This document shows positions 1 to 8,720 of a stretch of 42,132 nucleotides of DNA, piece by piece (positions within the stretch are counted from its first letter, which is position 1; each line of letters begins with the position of its first letter). Below the pieces are notes generated by a model. It saw nothing but the letters and a program-made list of their open reading frames with translations. It made no database searches and was not told the DNA's origin. The position numbers and the translations under genes were made by a program. Source of the DNA: a virus; the IMG/VR virus record IMGVR_UViG_3300022745_000065, positions 1 through 42,132 of that record, one strand, 5' to 3'.

Positions 1-265
1 CCTGGTGCTCAGGGCATTCAAGGACCCGCTGGAGCCAATGGCCTAGACGGGGCTCCTGGTGCTCAGGGCATTCAAGGACCCGCTGGAGCCAATGGCCTAG
101 ACGGGGCTCCTGGTGCTCAGGGTATTCAAGGAGTAAAAGGCGACACGGGTGCTCAGGGCATTCAAGGACCCGCTGGAGCCAATGGCCTAGACGGGGCTCC
201 TGGTGCTCAGGGTATTCAAGGAGTAAAAGGCGACACGGGTGCTCAGGGTCCTCAAGGACCCGCTG
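1..265 (+). repeat. Tandem repeats coding the collagen stalk
   Basis: Two identical 54-bp units (1-54, 55-108) are followed by two 90-bp composite units starting at 109 and 199. The composites insert a 39-bp VKGDTG-coding block. Units are near-identical at the DNA level, including third positions, which points to recent expansion or recombination. Confidence 0.9.
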
Positions 266-726
266 GCGGAGTAACTCCATGGGTAATGCTAGGCCCTATC
301 AGTCCGGGTGCTACAACCAACTTGACTACACTGCTTACTAGTCCGTCAATTCCTGCTAATACCCTGACTGTGGGAAAGACGTACCGAATTGTCGTAGCAG
401 GAAACAGGTCCGGAACAACTTCCGGGACATGTACCTTTAGTGTTAAACTTGGCAGCACTTTGATTGCCCAAGTTTTCCATTCAAATAATGCTAGTGCTGG
501 AAATTTCTTGGCTACTATCTATATTACAGTCATTAGTGTTGGCGCCGCTGGAACTATGCAAGGTGCAGCAGTAATCAATTACTACACTGCATCATCAGCT
601 TCCTCAGCAACAACTCCAGTTACCGTCGACACGACAGTTCCGCAAAATCTTGTTGTGACTATGCAGTCTGGTAACGCCGCAAACGTCTACACAGCTCTTG
701 CCTGCGCTATTGAGGCCTTGAACTAG
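1..726 (+). CDS. Collagen-like tail fibre protein, 5' end outside window
   Basis: Frame 1 is open from the first base to the TAG at 724-726, so the gene enters from the left. The first ~90 residues are Gly-X-Y repeats ([18 protein letters not shown] units), typical of trimeric collagen-like stalks in phage fibres. The last ~145 residues lack the repeat and are rich in Ser, Thr, Ala and Val, as expected for a beta-rich fibre tip or trimerisation head. An AAGGAGG ribosome site for the next gene follows the stop. It probably mediates host contact. The receptor cannot be inferred. Confidence 0.85.
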   Translation, partial: PGAQGIQGPAGANGLDGAPGAQGIQGPAGANGLDGAPGAQGIQGVKGDTGAQGIQGPAGANGLDGAPGAQGIQGVKGDTGAQGPQGPAGGVTPWVMLGPISPGATTNLTTLLTSPSIPANTLTVGKTYRIVVAGNRSGTTSGTCTFSVKLGSTLIAQVFHSNNASAGNFLATIYITVISVGAAGTMQGAAVINYYTASSASSATTPVTVDTTVPQNLVVTMQSGNAANVYTALACAIEALN

Positions 727-742
727 TTAGAAAGGAGGATAG

Positions 743-1159
743 ATGGACACGGCAGAAGAAATTCTCGCTCACCACGGCGTCAAAGGCATGAAGTGGGGAG
801 TTCGCAAGCAGGAATCCTCTTCAAGTCTGCACCCAAAGAATCCTGATGCAGCTCGAGCTGGTGAAGTACACGCCCTTGTCAAGAAGCACGGGACAAGTGC
901 TGTATCAAATGCTGATCTGAAGTTCCTCAACGAGCGAGCAACTCTCGAGTCTAAGTACAAGACGCTCTTCCCTCGCAAGCAGAGTCTTCTTGAAAAGGGC
1001 GCCCGAGAGGTTGCTAACATTCTCTTTGGGGTGGGCAAGCAGCAGGCGCAGTCGGCCATGAATAAGGAAGTCGGCAAACTTCTCAACAAGAGTGCTCTGG
1101 AAACGGCTATCGAGATCGGTAAGCATTCACCAGGGTACGGTAGGCACTTGATTCGTTAG
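743..1159 (+). CDS. Small protein with N-terminal HHGVKGMKWG motif
   Basis: A 138-residue basic, mostly helical protein. Residues ~9-22 read LAHHGVKGMKWGVRK, a signature seen at the ends of many phage head-module proteins and of unknown function. It lies 13 bp upstream of the large terminase, behind a strong AAGGAGG site, so it is co-expressed with head genes. The small terminase position is usually here, but no DNA-binding motif is visible and I do not assign that role. Related tags occur on the proteins at 2915 and 39028. Confidence 0.8.
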   Translation: MDTAEEILAHHGVKGMKWGVRKQESSSSLHPKNPDAARAGEVHALVKKHGTSAVSNADLKFLNERATLESKYKTLFPRKQSLLEKGAREVANILFGVGKQQAQSAMNKEVGKLLNKSALETAIEIGKHSPGYGRHLIR

Positions 1160-1172
1160 TAAGGGAGGTGCT

Positions 1173-2918
1173 ATGAGTCTGTCTAACAAAGCAACGCCCA
1201 TCTACTATTACCAGTTCAGGGCCAAGGTTCTTCTTGGTGAGATCCCGGTTAACCGTGAAATCACACTGGAGATGAACCGGATTGATGGACTCATTTCTAA
1301 TCCGAGCATCTTTTATGATGATCAAGCCGTTGACGGTTTCGTTCGGTACTGCGAGAAAGAACTTACACTAACCGACGGCTCGGATCTGCACCTTCTTGAC
1401 TCGTTCAAACTCTGGTCTGAACAGATCTTTGGCTGGTATTACTTTGTTGAACGAAGTGTTTACGAGCCGGGTCAAAATGGTAGGTCGGGCGCATACGTTA
1501 AGAAGACAATCAAGAAGCGGCTAGTCACAAAGCAGTACTTGATCGTGGCTCGAGGAGCCGCTAAATCAATGTACGCTGCGTGTATTCAAAGTTACTTCTT
1601 GAATGTCGATACATCCACTACGCATCAGATCACGACTGCTCCTACAATGAAGCAGGCCGAAGAAGTTATGTCTCCGATGCGTACTTCTATCACGCGCGCA
1701 AGAGGTCCTCTCTTTAAGTTCCTCACGGAAGGGTCTCTTCAGAATACTACTGGCTCTCGAGCCATGCGTGTGAAGTTGGCGTCAACGAAGAAGGGCATTG
1801 AGAACTTCCTCACCGGATCTCTCTGCGAGATCCGACCAATGTCCATCAACAAGTTGCAGGGTCTTCGACCCAAGGTTTCCACGATCGACGAGTGGCTGTC
1901 TGGCGATCTTCGAGAAGATGTCGTCGGCGCTGTCGAACAGGGAGCCTCGAAGTTGGAAGATTACCTGATTGTAGCCATCAGTTCCGAGGGAACAGTTCGA
2001 AATGGATCTGGAGACACCATCAAGATGGAGTTGCAGGACATTCTTAAGGGCGAGTACATTGCTCCGCACATTTCGATCTGGCACTACAAGCTTGATGAGC
2101 TCGAGGAGGTAGGTGACCCGGCTATGTGGGTGAAGGCCAATCCAAACCTCGGACTTACCGTCACCTACGAGACTTATCAGCTAGACGTTGAGCGGGCCGA
2201 GAAGGCTCCTGCTGCGCGTAACGATATCTTGGCCAAGCGCTTTGGCATTCCGATGGAGGGTTACACATACTTCTTCACTTACGAAGAAACTCTACCCCAT
2301 CGCCCAAGAGAATTCTGGGAATTGCCTTGCGCACTTGGTGCGGACCTATCACAGGGCGACGACTTCTGCGCATTTACCTTCTTGTTTCCTCTTTCTAAAG
2401 AGAGGTTCGGAGTTAAGACGCGAAGTTACATCACTACTCTCACTCTAATGAAACTTCCAGGCGCAATGCGTCAGAAGTATGAAGAATTCATTAATGAGGG
2501 TAGTCTTCACGTCCTGGACGGGGCAGTTCTAGACATGATGGAGGTCTACGAGGATCTGGATTTGTATATTCAGAATTCTAAGTTTGACGTCCGTGCATTC
2601 GGTTTCGATCCATATAACGCTAAAGAGTTTGTGACTCGCTGGGAAGCTGAGAATGGACCTTTTGGCATTGAGAAAGTCATCCAAGGCGCGAGGACCGAGT
2701 CGGTTCCTCTTGGTGAGCTCAAGATTCTGAGCAGTGAACGAATGCTCATATTTGATCAGGCTCTCATGTCATTCGCCATGGGTAATGCTATTACTCTTGA
2801 GGATACCAACGGCAACCGAAAGCTTCTCAAGAGGCGCCAGGATGAAAAGATCGACAACGTGTCCGCTCTAATGGACGCTTACGTCGCCTACAAGGCCAAC
2901 AAGGAGGCGTTCGAATGA
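1173..2918 (+). CDS. terL: Terminase large subunit
   Basis: A 581-residue packaging motor: ATPase plus endonuclease that translocates and cuts concatemeric DNA at the portal. A Walker A-like loop ARGAAKS lies at ~126-132 and a Walker B STIDEW at ~236-241 (Asp239, Glu240). Acidic residues of an RNase H-like nuclease are visible at Asp391 (GADLSQGDD), Asp479 (FGFDPYN) and Asp568 (NVSALMDAY). The length is normal for the HK97-type family. The ATG follows AGGGAGGTG. The stop overlaps the next start by 4 bp. Confidence 0.95.
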   Translation: MSLSNKATPIYYYQFRAKVLLGEIPVNREITLEMNRIDGLISNPSIFYDDQAVDGFVRYCEKELTLTDGSDLHLLDSFKLWSEQIFGWYYFVERSVYEPGQNGRSGAYVKKTIKKRLVTKQYLIVARGAAKSMYAACIQSYFLNVDTSTTHQITTAPTMKQAEEVMSPMRTSITRARGPLFKFLTEGSLQNTTGSRAMRVKLASTKKGIENFLTGSLCEIRPMSINKLQGLRPKVSTIDEWLSGDLREDVVGAVEQGASKLEDYLIVAISSEGTVRNGSGDTIKMELQDILKGEYIAPHISIWHYKLDELEEVGDPAMWVKANPNLGLTVTYETYQLDVERAEKAPAARNDILAKRFGIPMEGYTYFFTYEETLPHRPREFWELPCALGADLSQGDDFCAFTFLFPLSKERFGVKTRSYITTLTLMKLPGAMRQKYEEFINEGSLHVLDGAVLDMMEVYEDLDLYIQNSKFDVRAFGFDPYNAKEFVTRWEAENGPFGIEKVIQGARTESVPLGELKILSSERMLIFDQALMSFAMGNAITLEDTNGNRKLLKRRQDEKIDNVSALMDAYVAYKANKEAFE

Positions 2919-3310
2919 TTTTAGGTCAAGAAGGAAAGCCCCCGCTTGAAGAACTAGGTCATTCTGGTGTTCGAGGAATGAAGTGGGGCGTTCGTAAGAC
3001 TGAATCTGCGGGTCTTATTACACAACCCGGGCTGTCTAAAGAGAAGCAGGCGGCTCTTCAAAAGTATTATTCTGAGGGTGTAAAATCTGGAAAGTTTGCT
3101 AAAGGTCCTACGGTCGTAGCAAAGAAGCCAGTAAAGGCAACTCTCAATGCAGAACAGGTTAAGGCAAATCGAAGGCGTATTGCAGTAGGAGCCCTTCGAG
3201 CAGCCACTATATTGCTGATCGTAGGTCGAGTCACATTTCGTGCCGTTACAGGCGATACTGTTGGTGCTGTTAATGACTTGGCAAATGCTCCAACTGAAAT
3301 CCAGGCTTAA
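2915..3310 (+). CDS. Second KGMKWG-type protein, with a hydrophobic segment
   Basis: A 131-residue protein, translationally coupled to the terminase (ATGA overlap). Residues ~10-28 read LEELGHSGVRGMKWGVRK, the same signature as the protein at 743. The middle is basic and Lys-rich. A hydrophobic stretch (IAVGALRAATILLIVGRV, ~89-106) could cross a membrane. Its place between terminase and portal suggests a head-associated minor protein. Function unknown. Confidence 0.8.
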   Translation: MILGQEGKPPLEELGHSGVRGMKWGVRKTESAGLITQPGLSKEKQAALQKYYSEGVKSGKFAKGPTVVAKKPVKATLNAEQVKANRRRIAVGALRAATILLIVGRVTFRAVTGDTVGAVNDLANAPTEIQA

Positions 3311-3340
3311 TGAAAACAATTTCACGAGAGGAGGTGACTT

Positions 3341-4654
3341 ATGGCAGGGTTCACTGCACGTTTGAAGCACGCCTGGAACGCCTTTGCTAACCAGGGCGAC
3401 ATTCAGACAGATGAAACGTCATATTCCGGACCAGCCAGCTACGGACCTCGCCCCGATCGACCTCGTCTTCGTATCAGTAATGAACGATCTATTATTTCTT
3501 CGGTCTTTACTCGGCTTGCTATTGACTTTGCCCAGACAGAGTTTAAGCATGTTAGACTAGACGATCAGGCTCGTTATATCGAGGACATTGACAGCGGCTT
3601 GAATAACTGTCTAACCCTCGAAGCCAATATTGATCAAGGTGCTGGAGCGTTTCGAAGGGATCTGGCAATGACTCTTTTTGATAAGGGAGTTATTGCTATT
3701 GTTCCAGTCGACACTACGCTAAATCCTAATTTGTCTGGAGCCTACGACGTCAGCACAATGCGTGTTGGCGAGATTGTTGGTTGGTTCCCAAGCAAGGTTC
3801 GAGTTAGTCTCTGGAATGAAAAACTTGGACGCCGAGATGAAGTGACTCTTGACAAGAAGTTTGTTGCCATTGTCGAGAATCCTCTTTACTCAGTTATGAA
3901 TGAGCCAAACTCTACTCTTCAGCGACTTGTTAGAAAACTAAACCTTCTGGACGCAGTCGACGAACAGAGTGGGTCCGGAAAGTTGGACCTCATCATTCAG
4001 CTTCCTTATGTCATTAAGACCGACGCTCGTCGTCAGCAGGCGGAGCAGCGTAGAACAGACATCGAGTATCAACTTAAGGACAGCAAGTACGGAATTGCGT
4101 ATACCGATGGCACTGAGAAGATTACTCAGCTCAACCGTCCGGCCGAGAACAATCTGCTTGAGCAGGTCAAGTTCCTTACGGACATGCTGTACAGCCAACT
4201 TGGGCTAACGCCAGAGGTAATGAACGGAACGGCCGATGAGGCGTCTATGCTTAACTACATGAACAGGACAATCGTCCCTATCCTAGACGCCGTTAAGGAA
4301 GCAATGCTTCGAACCTTCCTTACTAAGACTGCCAGGTCCCAGAAGCAGTCCATCATGTACTTCCACGATCCGTTCAAGTTGGTTCCTCTGTCTCAGATTG
4401 CTGACATTGCCGACAAGTTGTCCAGGAATGAGATTGCGACTTCCAATGAACTCCGAGGAATCCTCGGTTGGAAGCCAGCCAAGGACAAGAATGCTGACAA
4501 GTTGATAAACAGCAACATGCCTCAGCCGTCGACAACTAAGACAGAACCTAATTCGGCACTATCTGTTTCTGAGATGATGAAGACTTTGCCAAACCAAACG
4601 ACGGCACCGGCCGTTGCGACAACACCGAAGGGAGCCAGTCAAAATGGGAGCTGA
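3341..4654 (+). CDS. Portal protein
   Basis: A 437-residue protein, the size of HK97-type portals, which form the dodecameric ring through which DNA enters and leaves the capsid. Support comes from position (between terminase and protease/capsid), from the region with LTDMLYSQLGLTPEVMNG followed by a long helix and a C-terminal stem-like helix (SQIADIADKLSRNEIATSNELRGILGW), and from the Pro/Thr-rich flexible C-terminus. An AGGAGGTGA site precedes the ATG. The 3' end overlaps the next gene by 11 bp. Confidence 0.9.
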   Translation: MAGFTARLKHAWNAFANQGDIQTDETSYSGPASYGPRPDRPRLRISNERSIISSVFTRLAIDFAQTEFKHVRLDDQARYIEDIDSGLNNCLTLEANIDQGAGAFRRDLAMTLFDKGVIAIVPVDTTLNPNLSGAYDVSTMRVGEIVGWFPSKVRVSLWNEKLGRRDEVTLDKKFVAIVENPLYSVMNEPNSTLQRLVRKLNLLDAVDEQSGSGKLDLIIQLPYVIKTDARRQQAEQRRTDIEYQLKDSKYGIAYTDGTEKITQLNRPAENNLLEQVKFLTDMLYSQLGLTPEVMNGTADEASMLNYMNRTIVPILDAVKEAMLRTFLTKTARSQKQSIMYFHDPFKLVPLSQIADIADKLSRNEIATSNELRGILGWKPAKDKNADKLINSNMPQPSTTKTEPNSALSVSEMMKTLPNQTTAPAVATTPKGASQNGS

Positions 4655-6626
4655 TTTTAGCGGCTACGCCACTAAGGCTGGGCTTAAGTGCTCCGACGGC
4701 CGAACCATCATGCCTCATGCGTTCAAGGAGCAGGATGGTATTACGGTTCCGCTCGTCTGGCAGCACGGCCACACCGAGCCCGCTAATGTGCTCGGTCACG
4801 CAATTCTCGAGAATCGCGAGGATGGCGTCTACTGCTACGGTTTCTTCAACGACACCGAGGCAGGAAAGAGTGCGAAGGCACTTGTTCAGCACAAGGACAT
4901 CACCAACCTCTCAATCTACGCCAATCGTCTGGTTGAGAAGGCGAAGCAGGTTCTTCACGGTTCAATCCGCGAGGTTAGCCTGGTCCTTTCTGGCGCCAAT
5001 CCCGGCGCTTTGATTGACAACGTCACTCTCGCACATTCCGATGGAATCTACGAGACGCTCGATGACGAGGCAATCATCTACACCGGTCTCACTCTTGAGC
5101 ATGAAGACATGCCCGTGGAGACGATCGAGGAAACTCCCGAAGAAACCGAAGAGGTTGTTGAGCACGCGGTTTCTGCTGATATGACCGTTCAGGAACTGTA
5201 CGACACCCTGAACGAGGACCAGAAGAACCTCGTTCATTTCATGATCGGCGCAGCAATTGAAGACGCGTCCGCTCAGCACAGCGACACCAGCGACACCACC
5301 GACACCGGCGACGAGGGTGACCTCGAGCACAAGGAAGGAAACACCGAGATGGGCACGAAGCGCAATGTGTTCGAGCAGAAGAAGTCTGACGACTCGGAGG
5401 AGTACAGCCTCTCTCACGATGACATGAAGCTCATCTTCAGTGAGGCTCAGAAGAACGGCTCCCTCAAGGAGGCAGTCGATAACTTCGCTCTCGCTCACGG
5501 GATCGACAACATCGACCTTCTCTTCCCCGACGCTCAGCTCCTGGACAGCCGTCCTGAGTTCGACAAGCGCCGTACTGAGTGGGTCGACGGCGTTATGACG
5601 TCAACTCGTCACTCGCCGTTCTCCCGGATCAAGACCATCAGCGCCGACCTCACGTTCGAGGACGCTCGCGCCAAGGGTTACGTGAAGGGCAACCTCAAGC
5701 GCGAGGAGTTCTTCGGTCTCGCTTCGCGAGTTACCACCCCGACCACCATCTACAAGAAGCAGAAGCTCGACCGTGACGACATCGTCGACATCACGGGCTT
5801 CGATGTCGTGTCTTGGCTCAAGGCTGAGATGCGCATGATGCTTCAGGAGGAGCTCGCGCGTGCGATCCTCATCGGTGACGGTCGCGACGTGGCTCACGCG
5901 GACAAGATCAACGAGGGCAACATTCGTCCCATCGCCAAGGAGCACGAGCTTTACGCTACGACTCTCTGGGTCAACACGCAGGACAGCAACACCTCTGCTG
6001 CTGGCACCGCTGGCGAGATCGTCGACGCTGTTCTTGCGGGACGCAAGTTCTACAAGGGCACCGGAACGCCCACGTTCTACACCAGTGAGCCTGTCATCAC
6101 GATGTTCCTTCTCCAGCGCGACACGCTGGGTCGTCGCATCTACCGCAACCTTGAAGAGGTCGCTGCTGACCTTCGCGTGGCTGCGGTTGTCCCTGTCGAG
6201 GTCATGGAGGACGAGCCCGACCTGATCGGCATCATCGTCAACCTTCAGGACTACGTCATCGGCGCCGACCGTGGTGGCGAGCTCTCGATGTTCGACGACT
6301 TCGACATCGACTACAACCAGTTCAAGTACCTGATCGAGACGCGTCTTTCGGGCGCCCTCACCAAGATCAAGTCGGCGCTGGTTGTTCGCCGTACCGCCAA
6401 GACCGACGTTCTCCTTGACGCTCCTACGGCTCCGACCCGTGTCGGAAACGAGATCACTTTCCCGACCGTCGCGCACGTGACCTACGCGTCCAGCCCGGCT
6501 GACGTTGCTAGCGTGGTCACTCTGACTGAGCTTGCTCCGACGGCGACGATCTCGGCCACCGCCGGAAGTGGTTACTTCTTCGCCAACTCGGCTGAGAACA
6601 CCTGGACCTACGCGTACGAAGCATAG
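4644..6626 (+). CDS. Capsid maturation protease - acidic linker - major capsid protein fusion
   Basis: I start at ATG 4644, which has AAGGGAG upstream, rather than at 4614; this gives 660 residues. Residues ~1-150 are an HK97-type prohead protease with candidate catalytic His41/His43 (QHGHTEP), Ser90 (NLSIYAN) and the family sequence IREVSLVLSGANPGA. Residues ~155-235 are acidic and partly helical, resembling a scaffold or delta domain. From ~236 the sequence is an HK97-fold major capsid protein. The last ~65 residues form an Ig-like extension resembling the end of the tail-tube protein at 7267. An internal ATG at 5349, with AAGGAAGG upstream, could give capsid protein alone. Confidence 0.9.
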   Translation: MGADFSGYATKAGLKCSDGRTIMPHAFKEQDGITVPLVWQHGHTEPANVLGHAILENREDGVYCYGFFNDTEAGKSAKALVQHKDITNLSIYANRLVEKAKQVLHGSIREVSLVLSGANPGALIDNVTLAHSDGIYETLDDEAIIYTGLTLEHEDMPVETIEETPEETEEVVEHAVSADMTVQELYDTLNEDQKNLVHFMIGAAIEDASAQHSDTSDTTDTGDEGDLEHKEGNTEMGTKRNVFEQKKSDDSEEYSLSHDDMKLIFSEAQKNGSLKEAVDNFALAHGIDNIDLLFPDAQLLDSRPEFDKRRTEWVDGVMTSTRHSPFSRIKTISADLTFEDARAKGYVKGNLKREEFFGLASRVTTPTTIYKKQKLDRDDIVDITGFDVVSWLKAEMRMMLQEELARAILIGDGRDVAHADKINEGNIRPIAKEHELYATTLWVNTQDSNTSAAGTAGEIVDAVLAGRKFYKGTGTPTFYTSEPVITMFLLQRDTLGRRIYRNLEEVAADLRVAAVVPVEVMEDEPDLIGIIVNLQDYVIGADRGGELSMFDDFDIDYNQFKYLIETRLSGALTKIKSALVVRRTAKTDVLLDAPTAPTRVGNEITFPTVAHVTYASSPADVASVVTLTELAPTATISATAGSGYFFANSAENTWTYAYEA

Positions 6627-6641
6627 TTAGGGCGGCACCCG

Positions 6642-7001
6642 ATGGCAAAGTTCTTCGGCAAGATCGGGTATGGAACATCTGAAGAAACAGCACCTGGTGT
6701 GTGGACCGACGTCATCGTAGAGAAGGAATACTATGGTGATATCGTTCGAAACACGCGAAAGCTTCAACCAGGAGAGTTTCTGAATGATGATCTTTCCGTG
6801 GGAAACTCGATCAGCATCGTAGCCGATGCATACGCCAATGAACACTTCTTTGCCATCCGCTATATTCAGTGGGCGGGGACTCTGTGGACTGTTTCAGATG
6901 TCGAAGTGCAGAGTCCTCGCCTCCTGATGCGGTTGGGAGGTGTTTATAATGGCCCAACGTACCGAACTCCAGACCCTATTGGAACAACTCCTGGGGTCTG
7001 A
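6642..7001 (+). CDS. Head-tail connector / neck protein
   Basis: A 119-residue beta-rich protein. The pattern FGKIGYGTSEETAPGVW...YYGDIVRNTRKL and RYIQWAGTLWTVSDVEVQSPRLLMRLGGVYNG recurs in neck proteins of many siphoviruses, usually placed as here between capsid and tail-terminator genes. It probably closes the head or adapts portal to tail. Its 3' end overlaps the next gene by 53 bp. Confidence 0.7.
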   Translation: MAKFFGKIGYGTSEETAPGVWTDVIVEKEYYGDIVRNTRKLQPGEFLNDDLSVGNSISIVADAYANEHFFAIRYIQWAGTLWTVSDVEVQSPRLLMRLGGVYNGPTYRTPDPIGTTPGV

Positions 7002-7254
7002 CAACGTATATTTTCAGCCACCAACCAACGTGGTGCTAAAATACCCGTGCATTGTATACAAAAGAGATCTCGCGCAAACGGATTTTGCTGATAATAGTCC
7101 ATATCGATACAATAAGCGGTATCAAGTGACTGTTATTGATCCTAATCCTGATAGTGAGATCCCTGATAAGGTGGCTGCTCTTCCGTTGTGCCTTTTCATT
7201 AGGTTCTACACGGCGGACAACCTCAACCATGATGTTTTCAACCTCTTCTTCTAA
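6949..7254 (+). CDS. Tail terminator / tail completion protein
   Basis: Start chosen at ATG 6949 because TGGGAGGTG lies just upstream; this gives 101 residues. The sequence (NVYFQPPTNVVLKYPCIVY, YRYNKRYQVTVIDPNPDSEIPDKVAALP, FYTADNLNHDVFNLFF) matches the compact alpha/beta tail-terminator proteins that cap the tube and join it to the neck. It precedes the tail-tube gene, the normal order. Confidence 0.75.
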   Translation: MAQRTELQTLLEQLLGSDNVYFQPPTNVVLKYPCIVYKRDLAQTDFADNSPYRYNKRYQVTVIDPNPDSEIPDKVAALPLCLFIRFYTADNLNHDVFNLFF

Positions 7255-7266
7255 GGAGATCAAGCA

Positions 7267-8151
7267 ATGAAGCTTTCTTGGGATGACACTGGTTCTCGCT
7301 TCTACGAGACCGGCGTCGACCGCGGTGTTCTCTACCTTCCCAACAACGGCGTTTACGACGATGGCGTGGCCTGGAACGGCCTTTCCACCGTCACGGAAAA
7401 GCCTTCTGGCGCCGGCGCGACTGCGGTTTACGCAGACAACATCAAGTACCTCAACCTCGTCGCCGCCGAAGAGTTCGGTGGAACCATCGAGGCCTACACC
7501 TACCCGGCTGAGTTCGCTCAGTGCGACGGTACGTCTATCCAGAACGAGGGTGTCTACGTGGGTCAGCAGACCCGCAAGTCCTTCGGTCTGGCCTACCGCA
7601 CCAAGCTGGGCAACGATGTTGACGGCTCGGACTACGGCTACAAGCTGCACCTCGTTTATGGCGCCCTTGCGGCTCCGTCCGAGAAGGCTTTCGCCACGGT
7701 CAATGACGCGCCTGAGGCTCTGTCGTTCAGTTGGGAGTTCACGACCACTCCGGTGTCCGTGACGGGCCTCAAGCCGACCGCGCTTCTTACGGTCGACTCG
7801 ACTAAGCTCACCTCGGCCAACCTGCTTGCCCTTGAGGACGCCCTGTACGGGACGGCCGGCACGTCGCCGCGTCTTCCCCTTCCGGACGAGGTCATCGGCA
7901 TGTTCGCCGGTGCTCAGACGGCGGTCACCCCCGAAGCTCCGACCTTCGTGTCTGCCACGGGCGTCATCACCATCCCGACCATCACTGGTGTCACCTACCG
8001 TCGTGCCGACACCAATGCGGTTGTTTCTGGTACGGTCACGATCGCTGGTACCGCTGGCGCCTCGCTGGTCATTCACGCCGCACCGACCAACGGCACCTAC
8101 AAGTTTACTGCGAACTCCGACGACGACTGGTCGTTCACCCGCACCGCCTGA
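7267..8151 (+). CDS. Major tail (tube) protein, paralogue 1
   Basis: A 294-residue tail-tube protein. It opens with LSWDDTGSRFYETGVDRGVLY and contains GYKLHLVYGALAAPSEKAF, a pattern shared with the two paralogues at 8721 and 9350. A C-terminal Ig-like domain of ~65 residues (APTFVSATGVITIPTITGV to the end) resembles the capsid protein C-terminus. Codons are more GC-rich than in neighbours (many CTC, GAC, AAG, CGC), as expected for an abundant structural protein, so this is probably the main tube subunit. Confidence 0.88.
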   Translation: MKLSWDDTGSRFYETGVDRGVLYLPNNGVYDDGVAWNGLSTVTEKPSGAGATAVYADNIKYLNLVAAEEFGGTIEAYTYPAEFAQCDGTSIQNEGVYVGQQTRKSFGLAYRTKLGNDVDGSDYGYKLHLVYGALAAPSEKAFATVNDAPEALSFSWEFTTTPVSVTGLKPTALLTVDSTKLTSANLLALEDALYGTAGTSPRLPLPDEVIGMFAGAQTAVTPEAPTFVSATGVITIPTITGVTYRRADTNAVVSGTVTIAGTAGASLVIHAAPTNGTYKFTANSDDDWSFTRTA

Positions 8152-8169
8152 CAGTAAGGAGGCCAGAGA

Positions 8170-8709
8170 GTGCTCACTATTTTGGTTCCGGGCACCGAAC
8201 TTTGGGACGAATCGTCTCAAGAGTTCAAGACTACAGAAGACTACAGTCTCGAACTGGAGCACTCTCTGGTCTCTTTGTCAAAATGGGAGTCAATTGTAGA
8301 GAAACCTTTCCTTAACAACGGAGAGAAAACCAACGAGGAGATTCTGTTCTACATTAAATGTATGACAATTTCCCCGGGGGTTCCTTCTGACGTATACGTC
8401 AGACTCACAAAAGACAACTACAACGACATCAACAACTACTTGAACGCCAAGATGACCGCTACTTGGTTCAATGATGACAAACAGCAGCGAAATAGAGAAG
8501 TAATCACTACTGAACTCATCTACTATTGGATGTTCTCGTTGCAAATTCCCATTGAGTGTGAAACATGGCACATCAATCGCCTGTTCACACTCATTCGCGT
8601 CTTTAGTGTTAAGAACACACCAGGACGGAAGATGTCTCGCAAGGATCTAGCTGCTCAGCGCACCGCGCTAAACGAGCAGAGGCTTAAGCAACTCGGAACT
8701 AGTGGGTAG
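8170..8709 (+). CDS. Putative tail assembly chaperone
   Basis: GTG start preceded by AAGGAGG; 179 residues. Mostly helical with a basic C-terminus (KMSRKDLAAQRTALNEQR, then LKQLGTSG) following WHINRLFTLIRVFSVKN, a pattern seen in proteins called tail assembly chaperones in actinophages. It lies directly after the tube gene, where such chaperones belong. The classical frameshifted long form is not apparent because another tube paralogue starts 12 bp downstream. Confidence 0.6.
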   Translation: MLTILVPGTELWDESSQEFKTTEDYSLELEHSLVSLSKWESIVEKPFLNNGEKTNEEILFYIKCMTISPGVPSDVYVRLTKDNYNDINNYLNAKMTATWFNDDKQQRNREVITTELIYYWMFSLQIPIECETWHINRLFTLIRVFSVKNTPGRKMSRKDLAAQRTALNEQRLKQLGTSG

Positions 8710-8720
8710 GGAGGTCGGCC

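Noticed and set aside
743-1159. Small terminase subunit
   Set aside because: Position fits, but there is no DNA-binding helix-turn-helix and the KGMKWG motif points to a different protein class.
5601-6476. Long minus-strand frame opposite the capsid gene (291 codons)
   Set aside because: It mirrors the biased codons of the capsid gene, has no ribosome site and lies in a genome with all clear genes on the plus strand.
7036-8262. 408-codon minus-strand frame opposite the tube gene
   Set aside because: Same mirror effect of biased codon use; the Arg/Val/Gly-rich product shows no motif.
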